A stretch of DNA of 64,000 bases from Fimbriimonadaceae bacterium (GTDB lineage Bacteria; Armatimonadota; Fimbriimonadia; Fimbriimonadales; Fimbriimonadaceae). Of the stretch, positions 55,645-64,000 are shown piece by piece. The position numbers and the translations under genes are program-made. Numbering within the stretch: position 1 is the first letter of the stretch; every line of letters begins with the position of its first letter. Under the pieces are notes generated by a model. That model had not been told where the DNA came from. It worked only from the letters and a program-made list of their open reading frames with translations, and ran no database searches. The stretch is from positions 186,001-250,000 of the forward strand of contig JADLBH010000037.1 of assembly GCA_020847855.1 (NCBI GenBank). The letters run 5' to 3'.

Positions 55645-56708
55645 GCAATCTCCTCCGCTTACAGGCTGCCCTCTCAACGACCGAGTGCCCGGCGGTGGTG
55701 CTCACCGACATGAACAACGTGCGGTGGGTGAGCGGCTTCACCGGCTCGTTCGGCCAAGCCTGGGTCACTCAGAACCGAGCCGCGTTCGTGACGGACAGCC
55801 GGTACGCGATCCAAGCCGCCGAGCAAGTCGAAGGCTTCGACTTGAACGTCTTTGCCGCTCCCAAAAACCTGACGGAGACCATGACGGAGGTGGTCGCGAA
55901 CCTGGCCTTGAACTCGGTCATGTTTGAGACCAGCTTGAGCGTCGCCACCTGGACAGAGTGGAAGGCGAAGTTCCCTGGGCTCACGCTCGTCCCGGCTGAG
56001 GACCTGATGAAGCCCCTGCGCATGGTCAAGACCGAGGACGATGTGAGGCGGATCCAGGAAGCCTGCCGACTCGCCGATGCTTGCATGTCGCACGCTCGCC
56101 GGATGCTTCAGCCGGGCGTGACGGAATACGACGTCGGTTTGGACATCGAGTTCTACTTCCGCCGAAACGGGGCCGAGGTCGGCTTCAGCCCTATCGTCGC
56201 GAGCGGGCCCAACAGCGCCCGGCCCCATGCGACGCCGGGCGAACGAAAGTTCGAGGTCGGCGATTTCGTCACCCTCGATCTGGGCGGCAGGCTCGATGGG
56301 TATTGCAGCGACATCACCAGGACGTTCGTGATCGGCAAGGCTTCCGACCGGCACCGGGAGGTCTACGAGGCCGTGCTCGCGGCAGAGCAGGCGGCGATTG
56401 CGGCGATTCGGCCGGGGATGACGGGCAAGGAGGTGGACGCAGTAGCCCGCGACCTCCTCGCCAACCAGGGCCTCGCGCAGTACTTCGGGCACGGCCTCGG
56501 ACACGGGCTCGGGCTCCAAGTCCACGATCCTGGGGGTCTGAGTACCCGCTCGACCGACAAGATCGAGGTGGGCCAAGTCTGGACGATCGAGCCTGGGGTC
56601 TATATCGAGGGCTTCGGTGGTGTGCGCATCGAGGACGATGTGCTCGTTACCAAGGACGGCGCCCAAGTCTTGACCCACGTTGACCGCAGCCTTCAAGAGT
56701 TGACATGA
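55641..56708 (+). CDS. M24 family Xaa-Pro peptidase
   Basis: 355 residues from GTG 55641 (the track start lies inside aroQ). N-terminal creatinase-like domain, then the pita-bread domain with the metal ligands Asp ([22 protein letters not shown]), His ([14 protein letters not shown]), Glu ([13 protein letters not shown]) and Glu (RIEDDVLVT). Likely aminopeptidase P or prolidase, cleaving X-Pro bonds in the cytoplasm. The stop overlaps the next start (ATGA). Confidence 0.93.
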   Translation: MSNLLRLQAALSTTECPAVVLTDMNNVRWVSGFTGSFGQAWVTQNRAAFVTDSRYAIQAAEQVEGFDLNVFAAPKNLTETMTEVVANLALNSVMFETSLSVATWTEWKAKFPGLTLVPAEDLMKPLRMVKTEDDVRRIQEACRLADACMSHARRMLQPGVTEYDVGLDIEFYFRRNGAEVGFSPIVASGPNSARPHATPGERKFEVGDFVTLDLGGRLDGYCSDITRTFVIGKASDRHREVYEAVLAAEQAAIAAIRPGMTGKEVDAVARDLLANQGLAQYFGHGLGHGLGLQVHDPGGLSTRSTDKIEVGQVWTIEPGVYIEGFGGVRIEDDVLVTKDGAQVLTHVDRSLQELT

Positions 56709-57526
56709 GCTCAGGGGCCCTGCTTCGCCTGGAGGGCGCAGCGACAAGGAAGAACTCCCGTGGCTTGAGCCTTTCCGTGATGCCTGGGGACGGCTGGGCC
56801 CTGATGGGCGACCGTCGGAGCGACGTGGACCGCCTCTACAAGTCCTTGGTCGCGGGCGATGTCGAACGAGGGTCGGTCGAGCAGCCTGCACAGGCTTCCT
56901 CCCCCTTCAAGCCCGGAAGGATGAACACTCGCGCCACGGTGGGAGGAGCCTTCAAGCGGCACGAAGGCGTAGCCTCGGCCCGCGCCCTCAGCGCCATGGG
57001 CTTGTGGGACGAGCTAGGGCGCGAGGTCGGTGCCCTCGACGAGGAGGAAACGGCGGCACTCCACCTTGCTTACTTGCTTTCGCAGCCCGGTCCGCTTCAT
57101 TTCCTGGGAAGGTGGGCCGACCTGCTCTCGCCTTGGAGGACCGCAGGGTTCTTCACGCTGCTGGACGAGGTGCTGGAGCTAGGGCAGGCCGTGTTTGCTT
57201 CCACTTCACGGGCGGAGACCGCAGCACGCTTGGGGAAGGTCGTCGTCTTGAAGGCGGACGACCCGCGGTTCGCAGGCCCTGTGGGGGATCTAATCGTCCA
57301 GGCGCGACCGGACGAACTAATCGTGGAGACCGACGAACCAGCGGCCGTCGCAGCCATGGCCGCCCCGTTCACAATGCGAGTAACTGTACTACCGGGAGAG
57401 CTCCATATCCAAGCCGCAGACGGCCAGGCGCTCGCAGCCAGGCTGCTCACCTCGGGCTACGGTCACATTCGTTCGGTGGTCGTGCGTGCCCCGACCCTGG
57501 AGGACGCTCTCCTCCAAGCCACCTAG
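56705..57526 (+). CDS. Degenerate ABC ATPase-like protein
   Basis: 273 residues laid out like an ABC-2-type ATPase, but without functional nucleotide motifs. LSLSVMPGDGWALMGDRRSDVDRLYKSL occupies the place of the N-terminal strands and Walker A without GxxGxGKS. ALDEEETAALHLAYLLSQPGPLHFLG stands where the signature and Walker B would be. LEDALLQAT at the end copies the family's C-terminal LEDvFl..T. ATP binding is unlikely; it may be a structural partner. Coupled to the M24 peptidase by ATGA, convergent with selB. Confidence 0.6.
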   Translation: MSSGALLRLEGAATRKNSRGLSLSVMPGDGWALMGDRRSDVDRLYKSLVAGDVERGSVEQPAQASSPFKPGRMNTRATVGGAFKRHEGVASARALSAMGLWDELGREVGALDEEETAALHLAYLLSQPGPLHFLGRWADLLSPWRTAGFFTLLDEVLELGQAVFASTSRAETAARLGKVVVLKADDPRFAGPVGDLIVQARPDELIVETDEPAAVAAMAAPFTMRVTVLPGELHIQAADGQALAARLLTSGYGHIRSVVVRAPTLEDALLQAT

Positions 57527-59352
57527 CGGAAGACCCGAAGGTCGCCTTGGCGAAGGGTGACCCCGGTCGCGTCGAAGTGCTCGAGCAAGGGGATCGCCCA
57601 GCGGCGGCTTGTGCCGATGGCGTCTCGAAACTCCGAGGCGGCGAACCCATTGCCACGAAGGGACGTGGCGGCACGGTCGGCGATGGCGCTCACCCCTTTC
57701 ACCGAGTAGACGATCCCATCGGCGATCCGCACAAGCTCCCCGGCCGCGATCCCGACCTTGATCATCTCCGCCACGGTCTGTACCGGCACTCGGAGGGCCT
57801 CGGCAAGGCCCTGCTCATCCGGCACGGAGGCCCCACTGGAGTCGAGAGCCCCCACGATCCGATCCAGCATCTCGCGCTGGCGTGGGTTCAACCTGGGGCC
57901 TCTGCCTGTCAATCCGACTTGCGCACCACGAACCTGGACATGCCCTGTCTTGACCATCCGCGAGATCACCGCATCGAGCACCTTTCTCGGCAGATCGGCA
58001 CCCGAGGCGCGCAGGGCCTGCTCCCGGTCGAACGCGGCCCGCTCGGGGAAGCGGTCGTGCAGGTTCGCCAAGGCATGCCCGATGCGCTCTCCGAGGTTCT
58101 CAAGACCCTGGAACGTGAGCCACCGGGTGCCTGCCCGAACGATCTTTCCATCCGCCTCGAGCCTCCGCAATTCTTCGCCCAGCGTCGAGGCCAGAGTGCC
58201 GAGGTTTCTCGCGAGCTCCCCTGCTTCCAGTCCCTGCGGATGTTGGGCCAACGCACCAAGGATCCCGTCGTTTGCAGAAAGCGTCGGCGGTAGTGCCGAT
58301 TTTTTGCGAGGCTCGGCGATGGGGACCAGCACCGTCCCGCCCCCCAGGAGCCTGGGTGGACTGAAGTCGCGAACGATCAAGGGCTGCCCGCGAACTACGG
58401 CCACGACACGTTCGAACCGGAGTTGGGAGACTTTCGGTTCCGGGTCGTGGTGGAACACTTTGGCGACCGCCTCGTCGGCACCGATCGAGACCCTGACCCG
58501 CCGGGCATGGGTCGGCCGTTGGAGCCAGCGGATCTCCGCGTCCACAACGGTGCTCTCCAGCACCGTGCCCACCGAGCCCACAGTTTGGCCACGCTCGATC
58601 CCCTTCGCGCCCGGCCCCACAAGATTCAACCCAGTTCGCTGGCCTCTTTCCGCGCTTGGGCGCACGGAGCCGTGACCTTGAACCGATTTCACTCGGACCA
58701 CCCCTCCACCGGGTTGCACGACAGCCTCCGTTCCGGCCGCAACCCTGCCTTGCATCAGGGTACCGGTCACGACAAGGCCGTGCCCCTTCACGGTGAAACA
58801 CCGGTCAACCGGCAGATACCACGGTCCCTCGGCAACCATGGCACCTTGGGCGACCGCGAGAGCCAAGGCTGCGCGAAGCTCGTCCAGGCCTGCCCCTGTA
58901 GCACTCGAGACTGGCACAACCGGGGATCCTGCGAACCGAGTTTCGGCGAGGAGGGCATGGACGTCGAGCGTCGCAAACTCGACTTGATCCTCGTCTGCGA
59001 GGTCGGACTTCGTGAGCGCCACTACGAGATGGGTGACGGGAAGGAGATCGAGGATTTGGAGGTGCTCGCGAGTCTGGGGCATCACGGCTTCGTTCGCGGC
59101 CACGCACAAGAGTGCAACGTCAACCCCCAACGCTCCGACGAGCATGTTCGACAGGAAACGTTCGTGGCCCGGCACGTCCACGATGGAGACCTCGGGGAAG
59201 CCCGGAAGCGCGATCCGCGCGAATCCGATGTCAATCGTCATCCCGCGCCGCGCCTCTTCGGGCAAGCGGTCGGTCTCGGTCCCGGTCAGGGCACGGATCA
59301 ACGACGTCTTGCCATGGTCCACATGGCCCGACGTTCCAATGAGCAAAGCCAT
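57523..59352 (-). CDS. selB: Selenocysteine-specific translation elongation factor
   Basis: 609 residues from ATG 59352 (MALLIGTSGHVDHGKTSLIRALTG). GTPase motifs: GHVDHGKTS, DVPGHERFLSNML and TKSD. The C-terminal third contains winged-helix repeats that in SelB bind the SECIS hairpin. It delivers Sec-tRNA to UGA, implying that the organism makes selenoproteins. No selA, selD, tRNA-Sec or selenoprotein was recognised in this window. The start overlaps the stop of the preceding gene by one base (TAATG). Confidence 0.92.
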   Translation of the reverse strand: MALLIGTSGHVDHGKTSLIRALTGTETDRLPEEARRGMTIDIGFARIALPGFPEVSIVDVPGHERFLSNMLVGALGVDVALLCVAANEAVMPQTREHLQILDLLPVTHLVVALTKSDLADEDQVEFATLDVHALLAETRFAGSPVVPVSSATGAGLDELRAALALAVAQGAMVAEGPWYLPVDRCFTVKGHGLVVTGTLMQGRVAAGTEAVVQPGGGVVRVKSVQGHGSVRPSAERGQRTGLNLVGPGAKGIERGQTVGSVGTVLESTVVDAEIRWLQRPTHARRVRVSIGADEAVAKVFHHDPEPKVSQLRFERVVAVVRGQPLIVRDFSPPRLLGGGTVLVPIAEPRKKSALPPTLSANDGILGALAQHPQGLEAGELARNLGTLASTLGEELRRLEADGKIVRAGTRWLTFQGLENLGERIGHALANLHDRFPERAAFDREQALRASGADLPRKVLDAVISRMVKTGHVQVRGAQVGLTGRGPRLNPRQREMLDRIVGALDSSGASVPDEQGLAEALRVPVQTVAEMIKVGIAAGELVRIADGIVYSVKGVSAIADRAATSLRGNGFAASEFRDAIGTSRRWAIPLLEHFDATGVTLRQGDLRVFR

Positions 59353-60221
59353 TACGCCTCGAGAGCGGAACACTCGTGCATCTGGGGCTCGCCACCGGTC
59401 CAAGACCAGTAGGGGAACGTACCTTGGGTCACCGCCGCACCGAAGTTTCCATCTCGGGCGATCGCCATCACGGCGCAAGCCATCTCGCGCGAGCCGGGAA
59501 GCCGGCGGAGCATGTAGCGGACCGTCTCGTCGCACGCCTCCTGCGCACTCATGCCGGAAGCCATCCCCCGAACGGTTCGATAGGAGGCACACGCCCTCCA
59601 GAGCTGCTCGCCCCAACCCGTGGCCCCCGCGCAGCCGGCCTCGTCGTCCGCATAGATCCCGGAGCCCACGATGGGCGAATCACCTACCCGGCCCGGAACC
59701 TTGAACCCCAGGCCGCTGGTAGAACTTGCCGCGGTCACCTTGCCGTCCTGGTTTCCCAGCACGGTCACAGTGTCGTGGGCGGTGTGCACGTACTTCTCCT
59801 TGACCTCGGGCCTCTCGAGGTACTCGGCGAACCTTGCCCGCGACTCCGCGGTGTCCAAGCACTGTTCCTTGAGTCCGTGCTGCTCGGCGAACCGCTTCGC
59901 CTGCTGTCCGGCGATCATCACGTGCGGAGTTCGTTCCATGACCCAGCGCGCCACCGTGATCGCGGGAAGGATTCCTTGCAGGGCGCACACGGAACCGGCG
60001 GTCAGATCGGAGCCCACCATCACGCTCGCATCAAGCTCGATCACGCCCTCGCTGTTGGGAAGGGCGCCTCGGCCGATCGCGACCAAGTGCGGGTCGTCCT
60101 CGGCAGCAACGAGCCCAGCCTCCAGGGCGTCCAACATCGAACCGCCCGCCTGCAAACGAGCCACTGCGCTTCGGATCGCGACCTCGCCGGGTTCGTTCCA
60201 AGTTGAGAGGACTGCTCGCAT
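59352..60221 (-). CDS. N4-(beta-N-acetylglucosaminyl)-L-asparaginase family (Ntn hydrolase)
   Basis: 289 residues from ATG 60221 (MRAVLSTWN). The autocleavage/nucleophile site is HDTVTVLG, Thr becoming the new N-terminus of the beta subunit. Next to it are DGKVTAASSTSGLGFKVPGRVGDSPIVGSGIYAD and GATGWGE, characteristic of the family. It would hydrolyse the GlcNAc-Asn link or Asn/isoaspartyl amides. A short or absent signal peptide suggests cytoplasmic action. Confidence 0.9.
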   Translation of the reverse strand: MRAVLSTWNEPGEVAIRSAVARLQAGGSMLDALEAGLVAAEDDPHLVAIGRGALPNSEGVIELDASVMVGSDLTAGSVCALQGILPAITVARWVMERTPHVMIAGQQAKRFAEQHGLKEQCLDTAESRARFAEYLERPEVKEKYVHTAHDTVTVLGNQDGKVTAASSTSGLGFKVPGRVGDSPIVGSGIYADDEAGCAGATGWGEQLWRACASYRTVRGMASGMSAQEACDETVRYMLRRLPGSREMACAVMAIARDGNFGAAVTQGTFPYWSWTGGEPQMHECSALEA

Positions 60222-60252
60222 ACAGGCCTTGAAGTTACCCGCACGTCCTCGG

Positions 60253-60669
60253 CTACTCACGCCGGGTCGGGGCTCTCGCTCCAAACATGGCCGCGTTTGG
60301 GCCAGGGGCCGTGCCTTGGGCAAACTCGTCCAGCATGGCGCGTGCTTGAGACTCGAAGACGTAGGATCCGTCCACGGTTCCCTGCCAAACGTTCTCCACG
60401 ACCCACGGGGGCACACCAAGGTAGACGACTCGCTCTGGGGTCGCGAGTTCCACGCTGAACATCATGGCGGCACCCTCTTCGTTGAAAAAGGGGAACTCGA
60501 GGACGACGGAGTGCGGCGAGGGCAACATGGCCCCAAGGCGGGGCTTCCCGTAGGCTCTAGCCTGGGCCAAACGGGTCCCGTCGAACTTCCCTAGGCTCGG
60601 GTCGAGCCCGCGGTCGAGCTCGAGCAAGATGAGGGTTCGGGCCTCCGCCGTGAAGCTGGCAAACGTCAC
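60253..60669 (-). CDS. Protein of unknown function
   Basis: 138 residues. No signal peptide. Central beta-rich segment (SVVLEFPFFNEEGAAMMFSVELATPERVVYLGVPPWVVENVW). I do not recognise the family. Overlaps the next upstream gene by four bases, so the two are co-expressed. Confidence 0.6.
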   Translation of the reverse strand: MTFASFTAEARTLILLELDRGLDPSLGKFDGTRLAQARAYGKPRLGAMLPSPHSVVLEFPFFNEEGAAMMFSVELATPERVVYLGVPPWVVENVWQGTVDGSYVFESQARAMLDEFAQGTAPGPNAAMFGARAPTRRE

Positions 60670-61310
60670 GGCTCCACGCTACCCACCGGTCGCGTGAGGC
60701 CGCTAGGAATCGAGCCGTTGACGACCCAAAGGGAGAGGTCTTGCCGCAAGCGACGGCCGATGCTTCGGTTGCCCCAGTGAGTTCGGGCCTCGCGTGGTTC
60801 GATCAGGGCCCGTACCGCCTGACCTTCGATCAACGCGTCGAGAACCACCCATCCTCCTAGCCCCAACCAGCTATGAGCGTTCCAAGCGCGACCCACGGCG
60901 ATCACGTCACTCCGGTTCAGTTGGACGGTCGTCGCATCCCCAAAGAGTTCGAGACTGTCTTCGGTGACGAAGAGCCAACCGACCTCTTCGTGCGGATCGA
61001 GCGCGCTCCGATACCGAGGCCCCGCGAAGCCGACGAACATCCTTGCGGCGAGGCTCCGAGTCCGGAAACGGTCGAGCCGGGTCTCCATCGTGCGCCGTAC
61101 CGCCTGGTTGCCCACCAGCCCCAGAAAGTTCACGGAGAGCCACCCGACCAGGGGGAAGGCTGCCATCAGGCCGAGGGTCCGCGGCGACAGACCGTCCTTT
61201 GGGAGGGTCGTCGCGAGCAGGGCGAGCACGACCAGTGGCGCAACCATGGGGAGCAGGTTCGCGAAGACCTTGGGTCCGGACGTCCAGACTCGGCCAACGG
61301 ACTTGCCCAT
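60666..61310 (-). CDS. Membrane protein of unknown function with PH-like C-terminus
   Basis: 214 residues from ATG 61310. Two hydrophobic segments (VFANLLPMVAPLVVLALLATTL and TLGLMAAFPLVGWLSVNFLGLVG) are followed by a soluble domain (GWLFVTEDSLELFGDATTVQLNRSDVIAVGR) whose strand order resembles bacterial PH-like domains. Divergent from the AddB-like gene by only 15 bases, and coupled to the downstream unknown gene. Confidence 0.6.
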   Translation of the reverse strand: MGKSVGRVWTSGPKVFANLLPMVAPLVVLALLATTLPKDGLSPRTLGLMAAFPLVGWLSVNFLGLVGNQAVRRTMETRLDRFRTRSLAARMFVGFAGPRYRSALDPHEEVGWLFVTEDSLELFGDATTVQLNRSDVIAVGRAWNAHSWLGLGGWVVLDALIEGQAVRALIEPREARTHWGNRSIGRRLRQDLSLWVVNGSIPSGLTRPVGSVEP

Positions 61311-61325
61311 AGTATCCTTGAGACT

Positions 61326-64000
61326 ATGCCTCAGTCCCGCTTGGGCGTGCTCGTCGCCCCTCCGGGCGGACACGGGCTCGCAGAGGCCTTGCGGACGCTC
61401 GTCGCACGCGGGGCGGTGGTCACATCGTGGAGCGACCCCTTGCTCGTCGCCGCGCGGGCCGCTTGGACGGAAGGCTTGGACGGCTCGATCTTCACTTGGG
61501 GCGACTGGGTGCGCCGCTTGGCCCAGCACTGCGGCCTTCCCGCCCCACGGATCCCGACCCGAGGGCACCAACGAGCCCTCGTATCCCTTGCATCGAGGCA
61601 CCTTGGCGAGGAAACGCCGTTCCAACGAACGTGTCGAATGTCAGGCGCGCACTTCGGCCTGGTCTCGGTGCTTTCGGAGTTGCGGTCCTGGTCTCTGGAC
61701 GCTCCCAGACTGAGGAACGCTGCAGAGGGCGCATCGGAGGAGCTAGCCGACCGGCTCCGGGTCCTCGCGACCCTCGACGAGCTCGTCCGTGACTCGCTCG
61801 ATGCTGCCGGGCTCGGCTTCGCGGCCGAAATCGTGAAGGCGATCATGGCGGAGGGCGCGCCCAAGGCTTGGCCCTGCGAAGACCTCATCGTTCTCGCGGG
61901 GCTCGACCCGCACCCGGTCTACGAGGCGTTCCTGACGTGGATGGCCTCGGAAGGGTTGCACGTCACCGTGGTCGTCGAGGCGATCCCCGGCAGTGACCGG
62001 CTCTTCGCCTCGGGGCGAGCTTTGATCGAGCGGCTCCGAGTCAAGCCCAAACCGGGCCTCGGGCCTTCCTGGCACGAGGCGCTCTTTCGCGGCGTGACCG
62101 TGTCCGGCGGACCTAATTTGACCTCGATCGCGGCCCCCGACCGGCTTGCCGAAGCGGAGTGGGCACTGCGCCTGTCGCTGGAGCGCGAGTTTGCCAGTCC
62201 GGAGGAAACAACCCTTGTTGCGAGCGAGATCGGCACGTACGGGCCCTTGATCCAATCGGCTTCCAAGCGGTTGGCGGTTCCCGTCTCGGCCAGCCTGCCC
62301 GCCCCACTCGCCTCTTCGGGCCTCGTCAAGTTCCTCACCGGGCTCCTCCAAGCCCTGGCAACCCGATCACCCTCCTTCCTCGGAAGGGTCGTTCTCGAGG
62401 ACTACCTCGGGGGCGCGGCCAGCAACCCGCAGGACGATTCGCTCCCGTCCAAGTGGGAGGACGCGGTCGAGTGGTCGCTCCAGGGCAACGGCTCCGACTG
62501 GCTCAGAGTCGCCTTCGGCTGGCTCGAAGCTGCACCCGCCCTCGCGACGCTCCGGGAATGGCACTCGCAGTTCCACCTTTTGGTGGGTGAACTGCTCTCG
62601 TCCGCTGGCTCTGCCGATCCCGGCGTGGAGGGCGGCCGAGACCTTCGCTCGATGACCCTCGTCCAGCGCTCCATCGCCGAGTACGCCTTCGCCTATGACA
62701 TCGCGGGCGAGGCGAACCTAGACCTCGTCGGGTTCTTGCGGCTCGCAGAAGACCTTTGGGCGGCCGAGACGGTCATGCTCCCCTCGCCACCGGGAGGGGT
62801 GCCCGTCGTCTCCACGCCGTGGGCCGTGGGCGCAGTCGAGACCGTGGTCGCTCTCGGCTGTGTGGAAGGCTCCTTCCCCAAGGGCGCGAAACAAGACCCC
62901 GTGCTTCTCGACCCCCACCGTGAGGAGCTGGCCAGGCTCGAAGGATGCTATCTGCTCACGAGCCAAGACGCTGCCCGCGCAGAGCGCGATGCCTTCGTCC
63001 GCCTCTGTGGGTCGGCAAGGTCAAAGCTCGTGCTCTCGCGCCCCAAGCGGGACGGCGAGCGAAACTTCGTGCCGTCGGTCTACGTGGTCGAAGCCATGAG
63101 GACCCTGAGCGGAACCGAGTGGGAGCCACCGGGCCTCGCAATCCCGGAAGAATCCGCCGTCCTCCAAGCCGACCTCAAGCTAGGAGAAGCCCTCGCAGGC
63201 CCAAGGACGGGCCCGGTCGAACCCAGACTCATGACCGACCAGGCGCACCAAGCCGTCGCGGTCGGCGAGAGCTCCGCGCTCGATGTTGACCAGATCGGCG
63301 ACTATGTCCGCTGCCCGCTCCGCGCCGCCTTCAGGCACCGACTCTCCGTCCGGCAGCGGGGCCGGCTAGGCTCTCACGTCCTGCTGGACATCCCGGTTCG
63401 AGCGGGGCTCGTCGCGATCCAGGACATGGAGGAGGCGCGAGAACGGCTCAAGGAGGCACTGGAGGCGCGAATCGGCGAGCTTGCGACTCGCGCCATGCCG
63501 CACGAGTCCGCCCTCTTGCGCGCGGTCGGCAGACGGTGGATCGAATCCTGGCTCGGGAACGAGGGCCGTACGCGCGGCGCATGGCCCAGAACGGGCGTCG
63601 AGGGGCGCGCGGAGTTCGGGACAGGGCGACTCAAAGGGACGATCCGCATCGCAGAGGACGTGTCCGTTCGGCTCCAAGGTGCGGTAGGCAGCATCGTGGA
63701 GGCGGACGGCACCATCCGTGTGGTCCTTTTCAAGTCGCGCGAGCTCGACACCCGTTCGAGCGACGCGGACAAGGATGCGGACGCCGCCCGACGGGCCGTG
63801 ATCGCCTTGGCTGCGTTCCGAAAGGGTGATGCGGCCGTTTTCGAGATGGACTATCTAGACAAGGGGCGGGTGATCGAGCCCTACGCCAAAGTGTCCTTGA
63901 CCTATCGAGGCGGCCCAGGCCAACGCGTACAAGGCGGGCCCGACCACGATCTGTATCGGTCGTTGCAGGCAGCCGCGGCCAACCTCCGAGGCGTGGTCGG
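61326..64000 (+). CDS. AddB/RexB-like helicase-nuclease subunit, 3' end outside window
   Basis: From ATG 61326 the frame is open for 891 codons to the window end; the track omits it because no stop is included. ALGCVEGSFPKGAKQDPVLLDPHREEL matches the UvrD-family AddB pattern (lGlneGvFP...dp.lL.). DVDQIGDYVRCPLRAAFRHRLS looks like the CPf-type segment opening the PD-(D/E)XK nuclease domain, but LQGAVGSIVEADGTIRVVLFKSRE lacks the Asp of GxxDR and of VxDyK, so the nuclease may be inactive. AddAB resects double-strand breaks; addA should lie downstream. Confidence 0.7.
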   Translation, partial: MPQSRLGVLVAPPGGHGLAEALRTLVARGAVVTSWSDPLLVAARAAWTEGLDGSIFTWGDWVRRLAQHCGLPAPRIPTRGHQRALVSLASRHLGEETPFQRTCRMSGAHFGLVSVLSELRSWSLDAPRLRNAAEGASEELADRLRVLATLDELVRDSLDAAGLGFAAEIVKAIMAEGAPKAWPCEDLIVLAGLDPHPVYEAFLTWMASEGLHVTVVVEAIPGSDRLFASGRALIERLRVKPKPGLGPSWHEALFRGVTVSGGPNLTSIAAPDRLAEAEWALRLSLEREFASPEETTLVASEIGTYGPLIQSASKRLAVPVSASLPAPLASSGLVKFLTGLLQALATRSPSFLGRVVLEDYLGGAASNPQDDSLPSKWEDAVEWSLQGNGSDWLRVAFGWLEAAPALATLREWHSQFHLLVGELLSSAGSADPGVEGGRDLRSMTLVQRSIAEYAFAYDIAGEANLDLVGFLRLAEDLWAAETVMLPSPPGGVPVVSTPWAVGAVETVVALGCVEGSFPKGAKQDPVLLDPHREELARLEGCYLLTSQDAARAERDAFVRLCGSARSKLVLSRPKRDGERNFVPSVYVVEAMRTLSGTEWEPPGLAIPEESAVLQADLKLGEALAGPRTGPVEPRLMTDQAHQAVAVGESSALDVDQIGDYVRCPLRAAFRHRLSVRQRGRLGSHVLLDIPVRAGLVAIQDMEEARERLKEALEARIGELATRAMPHESALLRAVGRRWIESWLGNEGRTRGAWPRTGVEGRAEFGTGRLKGTIRIAEDVSVRLQGAVGSIVEADGTIRVVLFKSRELDTRSSDADKDADAARRAVIALAAFRKGDAAVFEMDYLDKGRVIEPYAKVSLTYRGGPGQRVQGGPDHDLYRSLQAAAANLRGVV

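Overview
This is a 64 kb, GC-rich (about 60-65% by eye) bacterial chromosome window. It is dominated by housekeeping genes packed in long co-directional runs with 1-4 base start/stop overlaps. Gene content (DPP IV-type S9 peptidase, Lgt with an RIGCLLNGCCYG-type motif, YbjQ, HDOD, DgkA-PAP2 fusion, SelB) and many predicted secreted proteins suggest an environmental bacterium. An Armatimonadota (Fimbriimonadia)-like host is my best guess, but it is an inference without database support.

Layout. 1-4.1 kb: an accessory region of secreted proteins, with two decayed copies of the 3' end of a GAPDH gene lying either side of a frameshifted transglutaminase-like gene and its partner. 4.3-5.9 kb: tmRNA (ssrA) and a Fic gene that seems to have lost its start. 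5.9-12.8 kb: polA, TfoX-like protein, pfkA-fruK, tRNA-Leu(CAA), PrcB-like protein, cinA. 12.8-24.7 kb (minus): gyrB-speE-M29 peptidase-rnhC-pyrR-pyrB-pyrC-lipoprotein-lgt-DUF554-S9 peptidase, probably one or a few operons joining gyrase, polyamine and pyrimidine synthesis and envelope functions. 24.9-27.7 kb: rpsU (missed by the ORF track), ybeY, dgkA-PAP2, CBS/DUF21 protein. 27.7-34.5 kb (minus): carboxyl-carrier-like protein, pseudopilin-like protein, accC, nusB, rarA, a small protein, yebC, rhomboid protease, acyltransferase. 34.8-38.8 kb: HDOD protein, M48 protease, YbjQ, REP-like palindrome repeats, asnS.

39.0-48.5 kb is the most unusual part. Four consecutive two-gene modules each pair a secreted protein carrying a caspase-like His-Gly plus Asp/Ala-x-Cys signature with a secreted protein ending in a PepSY-like 'VDAxTGxxL' segment, which suggests a peptidase and its inhibitor. 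Each module starts with the same promoter layout (TTGACA or TTGACG, exactly 18 bases, a TATAAT-like box, then an ATG 6-9 bases later, so probably leaderless mRNA). In modules A, B and C the ATG is followed inside the signal-peptide coding region by a tandem octanucleotide (GGCGCATC or GGCGCTTC, 3-5 copies) that places the rest of the gene out of frame; one unit gained or lost restores it. This is the layout of a phase-variable locus. Modules B and C are each preceded by a displaced fragment of the 3' end of asnS (39 bp and 285 bp). The 285 bp copy differs from the resident asnS mostly at silent positions, so it probably derives from a different functional allele.

48.6-64 kb: a TPR lipoprotein and a BNR-type protein, two ABC transporter genes, glycosyltransferase, Trm112-like protein, aroQ, M24 peptidase, a degenerate ABC ATPase, selB, an asparaginase-family enzyme, two unknowns, and an AddB-like protein running off the right edge. 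I saw no rRNA, CRISPR array, insertion sequence or integrase.
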